A DNA stretch of 64,000 nucleotides, taken from Chloroflexota bacterium. GTDB lineage: Bacteria > Chloroflexota > UBA11872 > VXNJ01. A program made the position numbers and the translations under genes. This document shows positions 25,897-34,424 of this stretch, piece by piece. How positions within the stretch are numbered: the first letter of the stretch is position 1; each line of letters begins with the position of its first letter. The notes under the pieces are model-generated. The model did not search any database and was not told the origin of the DNA. It saw only the letters and a program-made list of their open reading frames with translations. The stretch is from the NCBI GenBank assembly GCA_009840625.1, contig VXNJ01000001.1, positions 186,001-250,000 on the forward strand. The letters run 5' to 3'.

Positions 25897-27015
25897 TTAC
25901 GCGTCCTCCGGCGTAACTGTCTCCCTGGAGGTGGGTGGCGGTGGCGAGTACCCGCACCGTTCGTTGGCCCACCGGGCGGCCTGCCGGTTGGCGGCGGTGA
26001 TCCTGGCCAGGTTTTCCCGGTCCTCCCGCTCCAGTTCGTCGAGCAGCCCCCGCCGGCGCGCTCGGTTACGCTGGTAGGCGCCGCAGAGGTGGAATCCCAC
26101 GCAGCCCGGGTTCTCCAGAAGGGCCCCCAGAACCTCGGCGTACCAGTTCCCGTCGTTGGCGACGAAACCGTCGCCGTCGACCTCCCCTTGGCCGGCCGCA
26201 TCGGCCAATAGCACCGGTTTCCCGGTGCGGCGGTGCCAGCGGTCAAGGTGCTCGGCCGGCCGCTGAAAGTCCTGGAAAGAGAGCACGTCCACATACGGCA
26301 GGGCGGCGTCGACGACCTCGCCGGGGATGCGGGCGTTGGCCTCGTAGCGGTCGCCGAGGATCAGGTGGCCCGGATCGTAGCGCCGGATCGCATCGAGAGT
26401 CGTCTTGTAATAGCTCCGCGCCAATTCGGTCAATTCGCGCCTGCCGCTGGCGCTGGTAAGGAGGTCCGGATCGAAGATCGGTCCCCGCCACCGGTTCTGC
26501 GGCAGGTCGTGCACCCAGGTCGGGCAGTCGCTGTAGAAGTAGCCGATCAGATTTGGGTCGCCGGACAGCTCGGCGCAGTGCGATCGGGCGACGTAGTCGA
26601 CCCAATCAGTCCAGTCCGGGCTCCGGTAATCGAAGTGCCGGGTGTGTTGTTCCCACTGGTGGGATTCGGTAAACGGCAGCAGATGACAGTACGGCATCCC
26701 CAGGGCGCGGTACTCCTCTGCGGTGAACGAACGTGAATGCCGCCAATGCCTGACGGTCACTTCCTGCACCCAGCCGACCGTGTTGAATCCCCGGCGGCGC
26801 AGGTTGGGGGCCACCGACTCGCGGATCCAGCGGATCGTGTCGCCACCGTAGCGTTCTTGCCAGACGTGGAGGTTCTCAGGGTAGCGCAGGCTGGCCGGGT
26901 CGATGTGGTTCAGCCCCAGCGAGAAGAATGGCCCGCCGCCGGGTTCGATCAGCCACCAGCGCCCGGCAAGCCGGCCGACGGTGAATACCCCGCTCGGGTT
27001 GACCTGGGTCGTCAC
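25897..27015 (-). CDS. Agarase-like (GH50-related) TIM-barrel protein with altered catalytic positions
   Basis: 372 residues. The opening GRWWLIEPGGGPFFSLGLNHID and RRRGFNTVGWV resemble the start of beta-agarase-type barrels. The strand-4 position, where such hydrolases have Asn-Glu, reads GYFYSDCPTW, and the strand-7 nucleophile region reads KPVLLADAA, without Glu. If the alignment is right, both catalytic Glu residues are missing, so it may have a changed mechanism or bind rather than cut. No signal peptide. GTG start at 27015. It lies 92 nt downstream of a beta-propeller gene in the same direction. Confidence 0.65.
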   Translation of the reverse strand: MTTQVNPSGVFTVGRLAGRWWLIEPGGGPFFSLGLNHIDPASLRYPENLHVWQERYGGDTIRWIRESVAPNLRRRGFNTVGWVQEVTVRHWRHSRSFTAEEYRALGMPYCHLLPFTESHQWEQHTRHFDYRSPDWTDWVDYVARSHCAELSGDPNLIGYFYSDCPTWVHDLPQNRWRGPIFDPDLLTSASGRRELTELARSYYKTTLDAIRRYDPGHLILGDRYEANARIPGEVVDAALPYVDVLSFQDFQRPAEHLDRWHRRTGKPVLLADAAGQGEVDGDGFVANDGNWYAEVLGALLENPGCVGFHLCGAYQRNRARRRGLLDELEREDRENLARITAANRQAARWANERCGYSPPPPTSRETVTPEDA

Positions 27016-27107
27016 GCTATCGGCCGGCGTGACAGTTCTCGCCGTCGGCCGGCCGGACCCTGGCCGCGATCAACGCGCCGCCGCGGTGCCCGCCCCCAAG
27101 CCAGCAA

Positions 27108-27830
27108 TCAGGCTACGACCCGGCCGATCTCCGGCCAGCCGCGCCAGGTGCCTTCGAAACCGGCCACCCGGTAGTCGGCATCGCAGTACCAGAGTTCACC
27201 GCCGCGGATCGACAGACCGTGCGGAAACGCGTCCTCGGCGCCGAAGGTGATCCGGTCAAGCTCGCTGCCGTCCTCGACGGCGTACTTGACGATCAGGCGA
27301 TCCCCGGTGTGCGCGCACCAGATCCCCTCGCCCTCGCGGGCCAGTCCGTGCAGTCTCGGCAGCTTGACCGGGAAGGTGGCCAGGACTTGGTAGCTGTCCC
27401 CGTCCACAAGGTGCAGCGCCAACGGATTGAATCCGGTGACCCAGATATTCCCGTCATCCCATTCCAGGCCGTGCACGCCCCCTCCGTCCGGCGTCCGGAA
27501 GCGGTCGACCATTTCCCCGGATTCGGGATCCAATTTGAGCACCCAGCCCAGGCCGGTGTCGCTGGGCCGGGGCGGTCGAACCGCGGTCTTGCCGTTCGAT
27601 GCGGTCCAAATGAATCCCCCGCCGGAGGCGATCCCGGAACCGTTCTCGGTCGGTGTCGGGATGCGGCGCTTAACGTCCCCGCCGGCGTCCATGACGAATA
27701 CATCGTCGGTCTTTTGATCCATCACCAAGAGTTCGTCGCCCGCCCACTGCAGTCCATTGGGATGCACGCAGGGCGAATCGAATTCCTTGACCGTTCTCAC
27801 GCTTGCCGGCTCCGCGTCTTCAAGGCCCAC
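27108..27830 (-). CDS. Beta-propeller protein (glutamine-cyclotransferase/SMP-30-like), function unknown
   Basis: 240 residues of regular four-stranded repeats: HPNGLQWAGDELLVMDQKTDDVFVMD, GGVHGLEWDDGNIWVTGF, LHGLAREGEGIWCAH and FPHGLSIRGGELWYCDAD. Each blade has an HGL or NGL turn followed by an aromatic strand, as in SMP-30/gluconolactonase and glutamine-cyclotransferase-like propellers. I cannot name a substrate. GTG start at 27830 without a clear ribosome site; the true start may be a little downstream. It precedes the agarase-like gene, which suggests a shared sugar-related role. Confidence 0.72.
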   Translation of the reverse strand: MGLEDAEPASVRTVKEFDSPCVHPNGLQWAGDELLVMDQKTDDVFVMDAGGDVKRRIPTPTENGSGIASGGGFIWTASNGKTAVRPPRPSDTGLGWVLKLDPESGEMVDRFRTPDGGGVHGLEWDDGNIWVTGFNPLALHLVDGDSYQVLATFPVKLPRLHGLAREGEGIWCAHTGDRLIVKYAVEDGSELDRITFGAEDAFPHGLSIRGGELWYCDADYRVAGFEGTWRGWPEIGRVVA

Positions 27831-27972
27831 TCTGTCAGGTTACCGATCCGACCCCGGAGACTTCCCCCGCGCCTCCCCGCACGTTGCCGTTCCCAGGCGG
27901 CACGCCGCGGACTCCAGGGACCGCCGCCGATTCAATTGGAGAATAGGCCGCTACGATCCAGATCCGCAATCC

Positions 27973-28764
27973 ATGGAGAAACTCGTGAGGCTCGCCAAGA
28001 AAGTTGCCCTGGTTACCGGGGGCGGTTCCGGAATCGGCCGCGCAACGGCGGTACTGTTCGCCCGCGAGGGCGCCCAGATCGTCGTCGCCGACAAGTCCGA
28101 GGATTCGGCCCGACGGACCGCCGATCAGATCAATTCCGCCGGCGGCCAAGCCGTTTGCGCGGCCGGCGATGTCACCCGTTCCGAAGACGCCGAGGCAATG
28201 GTTGCGGCCGCAATTGATTCCTTCGGCGGGTTGGATGTGGTGGTCAACAGCGCCGGGGTGTCGCCGCGCAACGCCACCAGCCCCGAAGCCGACGAAGACG
28301 AAGTCTGGGACGCGGTGCTCGATGTCAATCTGACCGGCACCTACCGGGTGAGCAAATTCGCCGTCCCGCAGCTGCTGCGCCGCGGCGGCGGATCGATCGT
28401 CAATCTGGCCTCGATCATCGGGGTCGTCGGCTATCCCCGCGAGATTCCCAGCATTCTGGGGGCGTTCAATCCCTACCCTCCGTCCAAGGGCGGCGTCGTG
28501 CAACTGACCCGAAACATGGCTACCCAGTTGGCCGCCGACGGAATTCGCGTCAACTGCATCTGTCCGGGGTACGTCGAATCGAACCTGATCGCAACCCTTA
28601 TCGCCGACCCGGCGATGCACCAGAAGCTGATCGACCGACACCCCATTGGCCGACTTGGCAAACCCGAGGAGATCGCCCAGGCGGCCCTGTTCCTGGCGTC
28701 CGATGAATCATCGTTCGTCACCGGCGCGCCGCTGATGGTGGACGGGGGTTACACCGCCTTGTAG
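27973..28764 (+). CDS. SDR family oxidoreductase (FabG-like)
   Basis: 263 residues. TGGGSGIG near residue 14, NSAGVS near 92, and a catalytic YPPSK where most SDRs have two other residues between Tyr and Lys. C-terminal GRLGKPEEIAQAALFLASDESSFVTG and DGGYTAL are typical of FabG-like sugar or alcohol dehydrogenases. ATG at 27973 is given; a GTG at 27985 has a better ribosome site (GGAGAA six bases upstream) and may be the true start. It ends 8 nt before the convergent nucleoside hydrolase gene. Confidence 0.9.
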   Translation: MEKLVRLAKKVALVTGGGSGIGRATAVLFAREGAQIVVADKSEDSARRTADQINSAGGQAVCAAGDVTRSEDAEAMVAAAIDSFGGLDVVVNSAGVSPRNATSPEADEDEVWDAVLDVNLTGTYRVSKFAVPQLLRRGGGSIVNLASIIGVVGYPREIPSILGAFNPYPPSKGGVVQLTRNMATQLAADGIRVNCICPGYVESNLIATLIADPAMHQKLIDRHPIGRLGKPEEIAQAALFLASDESSFVTGAPLMVDGGYTAL

Positions 28765-28772
28765 ACGGCCGT

Positions 28773-29672
28773 TCAGCCGCCTTGGACCAAGTCCCCAATC
28801 ACCGCCAGGGCGCGAACTGCGTCGACTCCGACGGCGGCGCGATCCGAACCGTCACCGTCCTCCAGCACGGTCCTGCCGCGCTCCGGCCCGTCGCCGGAGT
28901 CCACCGCTAGCCTGCCGCTCCGCCATTCGCAAATCCCGGGATCTATCGCGGCGGCCACGGTCAGCGGATCGTGCAGGTCGTAGCGGTCGAAATCGGGGTG
29001 CGTGTCATACCAGGTGTCCAGAATCCGGCGCGCCAGCACAGCGGTCCGCGACCGCTCCCCGCGCCAGTGGTCGGCGGACCGGTCGATCGAGACCGCGGTG
29101 GTCACGTCGAGTCCGACCAGCGCGACCGGGACGCCGCTTGAAAAAACGGAGGCGGCGGCCCGGGGGTCGTTGTATATGTTGAATTCGGCGTGCGCGGTGA
29201 CGTTGCCGGGCACCTGCAGCGCTCCGCCCATTACGAGGATTTCGGCCAAATCGCCGGCCAGTTCCGGCCAGTTGCCGAGCGCGACGGCAACGTTGGTGAG
29301 CGGGCCCAGCGCAATCAGGGTCAATTCGCCCGGCCGCCGGCGCGCCGCGGCCGCGATCGCCTCATCGGCCGATCCCGATCGGGCGTCGGACGCCGCCGCC
29401 GGCAACCGCGCGCCTATCCCGCCGGCGCCGTGAAACTCATACGCGTAGGTGAACTCTCCGGACAGCGGCCCGGCCGCGCCGCGCCAGACCGGTATGTCGC
29501 CGCGGCCGCAAACTTCAAGCAGGTCCAGGGCGTTGCGGGTCGTATCGGCCAGCGAGGCGTTGCCGCCCACCGTGGTGACTCCGACAACTTCCAGGTCCGG
29601 TGAATTAAGGGCCGCAAAAATCGCCAGGGCATCGTCGGTCCCCGGGTCGCAATCAATCAGGACGGGCCGCAT
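28773..29672 (-). CDS. Nucleoside hydrolase (IUNH family)
   Basis: 299 residues. The N-terminal LIDCDPGTDDALAI carries the Asp cluster (Asp7, 9, 13, 14) that binds calcium and the ribose. ALGPLTNVAVAL and MGGALQVPGNVTAHAEFNIYNDP are further family motifs, and the late Asp is in YDLHDPLTVAAAI. The enzyme splits a ribonucleoside into base and ribose. The ATG at 29672 has GGAGG seven bases upstream. It follows xdhB by 131 nt on the same strand, and guanine deaminase is just beyond xdhA, so release of purine bases for oxidation is likely. Confidence 0.94.
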   Translation of the reverse strand: MRPVLIDCDPGTDDALAIFAALNSPDLEVVGVTTVGGNASLADTTRNALDLLEVCGRGDIPVWRGAAGPLSGEFTYAYEFHGAGGIGARLPAAASDARSGSADEAIAAAARRRPGELTLIALGPLTNVAVALGNWPELAGDLAEILVMGGALQVPGNVTAHAEFNIYNDPRAAASVFSSGVPVALVGLDVTTAVSIDRSADHWRGERSRTAVLARRILDTWYDTHPDFDRYDLHDPLTVAAAIDPGICEWRSGRLAVDSGDGPERGRTVLEDGDGSDRAAVGVDAVRALAVIGDLVQGG

Positions 29673-29803
29673 CGCATGCCTCCGGGGCGGGCGTTCTTGG
29701 GGCCGTGGAAGCCACCCTCCCACGTTCGCCCGATATTCTGCGGGCCGGAGCCGCGAATGAAAAGCGGTATGCCGTTCGGGTATCCGGAGATGTCGCCTGG
29801 GCC

Positions 29804-32128
29804 CTATCCCGGACCGGCGCGGCGGCCGTCGAATTCGCAGATCGCCGCGAGCACGGCCTCGGGGGTGGCCGGCGCCTGCAGACGCAGCGCCGCCTCGGGA
29901 CCGGCGGCGGCGGCGACCGCCTCGCGGATGGCCAGCCAGACCGAAATCGAAAGCATCAGCGGCGGTTCGCCCACGGCCTTGGAACGGAAGATAGTCGGTT
30001 CGCGGTTGGGTGCATCCTCCAGGATTTGCACGTTAAACACCGGCGGCACGTCGCGGCTGCCGGGAATCTTGTACGTCGAAGGACCGTGGGTAAGGAGCGC
30101 TCCCTGCTCGTCCCAGCAGAGTTCCTCCATCGTCAGCCAGCCCATGCCCTGGACGAATCCGCCTTCGATCTGCCCCATGTCGATCGCGGGATTCAGCGAA
30201 GCGCCGCAGTCTTGGAGGATGTCGGTCCGCAGGACCCTTGTCTCGCCGGTCAGGGTGTCAATCGCGACCTCGGAGATCCCCACGCCGTAGCAGAAGTAGA
30301 AGAAGGGGCGCGGGGCTTCCCGACGCTCGTCCCAGCCGATTTTCGGGGTCGCATAGTATCCGGTCGCCGAGAGCGAGACCCGCCGGCGCCAGGCCATCTC
30401 GGCGAGCTCGGCAAATTCGACCTCGGATTGCCCGGCCCGCACCACGTTGCGCCGGAATTGGACCTGGTCCTGATCCACGTCGAAATGTTCGGCCGCCACC
30501 GCGGCCATGCGCGCGCGGATCTTCAGGGCCGCATCGCGCGCCGCCATTCCGTTCAGGTCCGAACCCGACGACGCCGACGTCGCGGAAGTGTTGGGCACCT
30601 GGGCGGTGCTGGTTGCGGCGTTCTTGATCCGGTCAATGTCGATTTGAAAGACCGAGGCCACCACCTGGGCGACCTTCACGAAGAGGCCCTGGCCCATTTC
30701 GACACCGCCGTGGCTGAGGTGCACCGTCCCGTCGGTGTACACATGCACCAGCGCCCCGGCCTGGTTGAGATGGACGACGTTGAACGAGATCCCGAACTTG
30801 GCCGGCATCAGCGCGATCCCCTTTTTCAGGATTCGGCTGCCGCGGTTGAACTCGGCCACCGCGCGTTTGCGATCCGCGTAGTCCGCTGACCGGCTGAGGC
30901 GCCCGACCATCTCGGCGATGATGTTGTCCTCGAGCACCTGGCCGTAGTGGGTGACGTTGCGTTCGCCTGGGGCGTAGAAATTGGCCTCCCGCACCGCATC
31001 CGGGTCCAGCCTGCGATCACGGGCGATGTGGTCGATCACGCCTTCGATGGCCAGCATCCCCTGCGGACCGCCGAACCCGCGGAAGGCGGTGTTGGAGACG
31101 GTGTTGGTCCGGCAGGGGTACCCGCGCACCGAAACGTTGGGCAGGAAATAGCAGTTGTCGGCGTGGTGGACGGCGCGGTTCAGCACCGCCGATGAGAGAT
31201 CGGCGACGTTCCCGGCGCGGCTGGCCAGCACCAGTTCGATCCCTTCGATCCGGCCCCGGTCGTCGAAACCGGCTTCGTAGTGGAAAAGGAAGTCGTGTCG
31301 CTTGCCGGTGGCGACCATGTCCTGATCGCGGACCAGGCGTAGCTTGACCGGCCTTTGGGTGGCGGAAGCGGCCAGCGCGGCCAGGGCCGCAATCGCGGTC
31401 GCCTGACTTTCCTTGCCACCGAATCCCCCACCGAGCCGGCGGGTCTCGGCCGTGACCGCATTAGCCGGCAGCCCGAGCACGTTGGCGATAACGTGCTGGG
31501 CCTCGGTAGGGTGTTGGGTGGAGGAGTAGATCAGCATGTGCCCGTCCTCCTGCGGCACCGCCAACGCGATTTGCCCTTCCAGGTAGAAGTGGTCCTGGCC
31601 GCCGCACCTGAACGTTCCCGCGATCCGGTGCCGGGCGGACGCGATGGCCCTGCGCGGATCTCCCCGTTCGATCGTCTGCGGGGGACTCGTGAATTGACCA
31701 CGCTCGAGCGCCGTTTCGATTGCAAGCAGCGGCTCCAGCGGTTCGTATTCGACCCTCACCAGGGCGGCTGCGGATCTCGCGCAGTCCAAGTCTTCGGCGG
31801 CGACGATCGCCACCGGCTGGCCGCGGTAGCTGACCTCGATGTCGGCGAGCAGCGGTTCGCCGGCAAATATCGGTGCGACGTCGTTCGCCCCCGGTATGTC
31901 GGCGGCGGTAAGGGCCGCGTGAACGCCGTCCTGGGCCACCGCCGCACCGGCATCGATCGAATTGATCCGCGCCCGCGCGTGCGGGCTCAGCACGATCGCC
32001 GCGTGCAGGGTACCGGCCGGCTCGGGCATGTCGTCGATGAATACCGACCGCCCGCGGACGTGGTTGGCCGCGCTGTCGTGCGCCAGCGCCGCGTGGGCGG
32101 CCCCCCGCGGGCCGGTGATGGTCTTCAC
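29804..32128 (-). CDS. xdhB: Xanthine dehydrogenase, molybdopterin-binding subunit
   Basis: 774 residues, the usual length of the separate molybdenum subunit. LGGGFGGKESQA has the Glu that contacts substrate in xanthine dehydrogenases, AFRGFGGPQGM has the matching Arg, and VGEPPLML near the C-terminus has the catalytic Glu. These three argue for xanthine or hypoxanthine rather than CO or aldehyde. GTG start at 32128, overlapping the xdhA stop as GTGA, so translation is coupled. With XdhA it oxidises hypoxanthine and xanthine to urate. No xdhC maturation gene is seen in the window. Confidence 0.95.
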   Translation of the reverse strand: MKTITGPRGAAHAALAHDSAANHVRGRSVFIDDMPEPAGTLHAAIVLSPHARARINSIDAGAAVAQDGVHAALTAADIPGANDVAPIFAGEPLLADIEVSYRGQPVAIVAAEDLDCARSAAALVRVEYEPLEPLLAIETALERGQFTSPPQTIERGDPRRAIASARHRIAGTFRCGGQDHFYLEGQIALAVPQEDGHMLIYSSTQHPTEAQHVIANVLGLPANAVTAETRRLGGGFGGKESQATAIAALAALAASATQRPVKLRLVRDQDMVATGKRHDFLFHYEAGFDDRGRIEGIELVLASRAGNVADLSSAVLNRAVHHADNCYFLPNVSVRGYPCRTNTVSNTAFRGFGGPQGMLAIEGVIDHIARDRRLDPDAVREANFYAPGERNVTHYGQVLEDNIIAEMVGRLSRSADYADRKRAVAEFNRGSRILKKGIALMPAKFGISFNVVHLNQAGALVHVYTDGTVHLSHGGVEMGQGLFVKVAQVVASVFQIDIDRIKNAATSTAQVPNTSATSASSGSDLNGMAARDAALKIRARMAAVAAEHFDVDQDQVQFRRNVVRAGQSEVEFAELAEMAWRRRVSLSATGYYATPKIGWDERREAPRPFFYFCYGVGISEVAIDTLTGETRVLRTDILQDCGASLNPAIDMGQIEGGFVQGMGWLTMEELCWDEQGALLTHGPSTYKIPGSRDVPPVFNVQILEDAPNREPTIFRSKAVGEPPLMLSISVWLAIREAVAAAAGPEAALRLQAPATPEAVLAAICEFDGRRAGPG

Positions 32129-33537
32129 AGGTCCATCAGGTCCGTTGCGGGAGCCAATTCCAGTTCGGCGTAAAGGCGCCGCAGGAGATTGCCCGCCACC
32201 CGTTGCCGATAGGCCGCGCCGGCCCGGAGATCGGAAATCGGATTGAAATCCCGTTCCAGCGCCGCCGCCGCGGCCTCGATCGTCTCGCCGGACCAGGGTG
32301 ACCCGGTCAGCGCGGCCTCGCAGGCCGGGGCGCGTGCCGGGGTCGCGGCCATCCCGCCGTAGGCAACCCGCGCGGTGCGGATTTCGCCGTTCTCGATTGC
32401 GATCGCAAACGCCCCGATCAGGGCCGCTATGTCCTGGTCGAACCGTTTGGCGACCTTGTAGGTACGAAAGATTTCGCCGCGGCGCGGCAGCGGCAATCTG
32501 ACCGCTTCGAGTACTTCGTCGTCCGCCAAGGCGGTCCGGCGGTATCCGGTGAAGAACTCCTCGGCGGAGATGCGACGTCGGCCGCGCACCGACCGGACGT
32601 CCATCTGCGAGCCCAGCGCCAGCAGCGGCGGCAGGGTGTCACCGATCGGAGAAGCCGTGCAAACGTTGCCGCCCAGCGTCCCCAGGTTGCGGATCTGTGG
32701 CGAGCCGATGCGGCGGACCAAACCTCCCAGCGCGGGCAGGTTCGCATCAAATGCCGGCAGCGCCTCGGTGTAGGTCGCGGCCGCGCCGACCACCAGCTCC
32801 CGCTCAGAGATCCGGATGCGGCCGAGCTCGGGGACGCGGCGCGTCCAGATGATTTCGCCGAACCGCCGCCGCTCCTTGCTGGCCAGCAACCCCAGATCGG
32901 TCCCACCACCGAGCAGATTTGCTCCGGGGTGCTCCGACCGCAGCGCGAGAAGTTCGGCCAAGCTCGCGGGCGCATGGAAGTTCTCGCCGCCGCATTCGTA
33001 GCTCCATCCGCCGGACCGGGTCGGTGGTGAACCGTTGGCGGGCGCCGGCGGGGCCGGATCGGGGAGGCGCAGCGCCGCTTCGACGATTGGGCGGTAACCG
33101 GTGCAGCGACAGAGATTCCCTGCCAGGGATTCGTGGATGTTGGAGTCGTCGCGCGGATCGCCCGAGTGTTGGTAGGCGTACAGCGCCATCACGATTCCCG
33201 GCGTGCAGAAGCCGCATTGGGTGCCATGCGAATCCAGCAGCGACCTCTGGACCGGATGCAAGTCCCCGCCCTCGCGTTCAAGCCCCTCGACGGTGAGCAC
33301 CGCCTTGCCGTCCAGTTGCGGCACCAGCATCAGGCACGAATTGACCGCCTGCACACCGCCACCGGCCCGGTCGGCGATGGCGGTCACGATCGTACAGGCG
33401 CCGCAATCTCCCTCGGCGCAGCCTTCCTTGGTGCCCTTAAGCGCCATCCGATCGCGCAGATAGTCGAGCACCGTGGCCGATGGGGCAACGCCCGTTGTCT
33501 GCCTCGGCCGCCCGTTGAGGGTGAATCTGACCGCCAC
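32125..33537 (-). CDS. xdhA: Xanthine dehydrogenase, iron-sulfur and FAD subunit
   Basis: 470 residues in three parts. Residues 1-80 form a ferredoxin-type domain with Cys40, Cys45, Cys48 and Cys68. Residues 85-160 form the helical [2Fe-2S] domain with Cys108, Cys111, Cys143 and Cys145 (NLCRCTGYRP). From about 180 an FAD-binding domain follows, with LLGGGTDLG and GGNVCTASPIGD. This is the standard bacterial small subunit that passes electrons from the molybdenum centre to NAD. The GTG at 33537 has GGGGAG just upstream. First gene of the xdhA-xdhB-nucleoside hydrolase unit and divergent from guanine deaminase. Confidence 0.95.
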   Translation of the reverse strand: MAVRFTLNGRPRQTTGVAPSATVLDYLRDRMALKGTKEGCAEGDCGACTIVTAIADRAGGGVQAVNSCLMLVPQLDGKAVLTVEGLEREGGDLHPVQRSLLDSHGTQCGFCTPGIVMALYAYQHSGDPRDDSNIHESLAGNLCRCTGYRPIVEAALRLPDPAPPAPANGSPPTRSGGWSYECGGENFHAPASLAELLALRSEHPGANLLGGGTDLGLLASKERRRFGEIIWTRRVPELGRIRISERELVVGAAATYTEALPAFDANLPALGGLVRRIGSPQIRNLGTLGGNVCTASPIGDTLPPLLALGSQMDVRSVRGRRRISAEEFFTGYRRTALADDEVLEAVRLPLPRRGEIFRTYKVAKRFDQDIAALIGAFAIAIENGEIRTARVAYGGMAATPARAPACEAALTGSPWSGETIEAAAAALERDFNPISDLRAGAAYRQRVAGNLLRRLYAELELAPATDLMDL

Positions 33538-33833
33538 TAACTCCCCGCAGATTTCCCGGTCCTGGTCATATCAAATAAAGATACCGCTCGCACGAAAAAC
33601 GCGGATCCACCGGCGAAGAGCTCGCGGCTCGGTCGCGTCCCGCCGCGATTTTGCAAACGTGCGAAGATGTTCCCGGAATGTGCGGTCAAAAAACCAAGGA
33701 CCGGGCCATGGCAGCGGACCGACGAAACGGATCCGAAAAAAGCGCCCGGCCGGGAATTGCCGGAAACGAATCGATTGGCGCCGGAATTGAATCGCGAGGA
33801 ACTGCGGAGGCAGGGGCGAAGAGGAGAAGGACA
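33538..33833. promoter_or_regulatory. Divergent intergenic region between xdhA and guaD
   Basis: About 296 nt without a convincing gene. An AT-rich patch at about 33567-33583 (reading ATATCAAATAAAGATA) is unusual for this DNA and lies 30-45 nt before the xdhA start, so it is a reasonable place for the xdhAB promoter. The stretch before guaD is purine-rich and ends with GAGGAGAAGG. A shared regulator site for both purine genes would be expected here, but I could not find a clear inverted repeat. Confidence 0.35.
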
Positions 33834-34307
33834 TTGAATTCACCGAGATTCTTCATGAAGCGGGCGGTCGACCTCTCGCACTCGAACATGCGCGCCGGCC
33901 TGGGAGGGCCCTTCGGCGCGGTGGTGGTGCGCAATGGCCGCGTAATCGCCGAAGGATTCAACCAGGTCACGTCCGCCAACGACCCCACCGCGCACGCCGA
34001 GGTGGTGGCCATCCGGGCCGCCTGCCGGGCGCTGGGGACCTTCACGCTGGCCGGGTGCGAGCTCTACACCAGTTGCGAGCCCTGTCCGATGTGCCTGGCC
34101 GCGATTTACTGGGCCCGACTGGACCGGGTTTACTTTGCCAACGACCGGGCCGACGCGGCGCGGATCGGGTTCGACGACGAATCGCTGTATCAGGAAATCT
34201 CGATGCCGATCGAGAACCGCTCGCTGCCGCTTATCCGCCTCCCGCTGGCGGAAGCCAGCGCCGCGTTTCGCGAGTGGGAGTCCCTGGAGGACAAGACTCC
34301 CTACTAA
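33834..34307 (+). CDS. guaD: Guanine deaminase, cytidine-deaminase fold
   Basis: 157 residues. Zinc-binding and catalytic motifs are HAE (His54, Glu56) and PCPMC (Cys84, Cys87). GGPFGAVVV, NDPTAHAEVVAIR, YTSCEPCPMCLAAIYWAR and the C-terminal GFDDESLYQEI closely follow the small Bacillus-type guanine deaminase, which turns guanine into xanthine. TTG at 33834 is chosen over ATG at 33855 because GAGGAGAAGG precedes it and the resulting N-terminus (MNSPRFFMKRAV) lines up with that enzyme. It is divergent from xdhA, whose product uses xanthine. Confidence 0.92.
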   Translation: MNSPRFFMKRAVDLSHSNMRAGLGGPFGAVVVRNGRVIAEGFNQVTSANDPTAHAEVVAIRAACRALGTFTLAGCELYTSCEPCPMCLAAIYWARLDRVYFANDRADAARIGFDDESLYQEISMPIENRSLPLIRLPLAEASAAFREWESLEDKTPY

Positions 34308-34424
34308 CTCCACACCCGTCCGGCGGCGGGTGCAATTATTGGGGGTGACCCCGCTCAACGACGGCCGGACGGCCCGGCAACTCCCTCATTGCGGATCCCG
34401 GCGCGTTCCGATTCCGGGCATTAA

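Noticed and set aside
29804-33537. Possible CO dehydrogenase or aldehyde oxidoreductase instead of xanthine dehydrogenase
   Set aside because: The molybdenum subunit lacks the AYRCSFR motif of CO dehydrogenase and has the Glu and Arg pair of xanthine enzymes; purine genes surround it.
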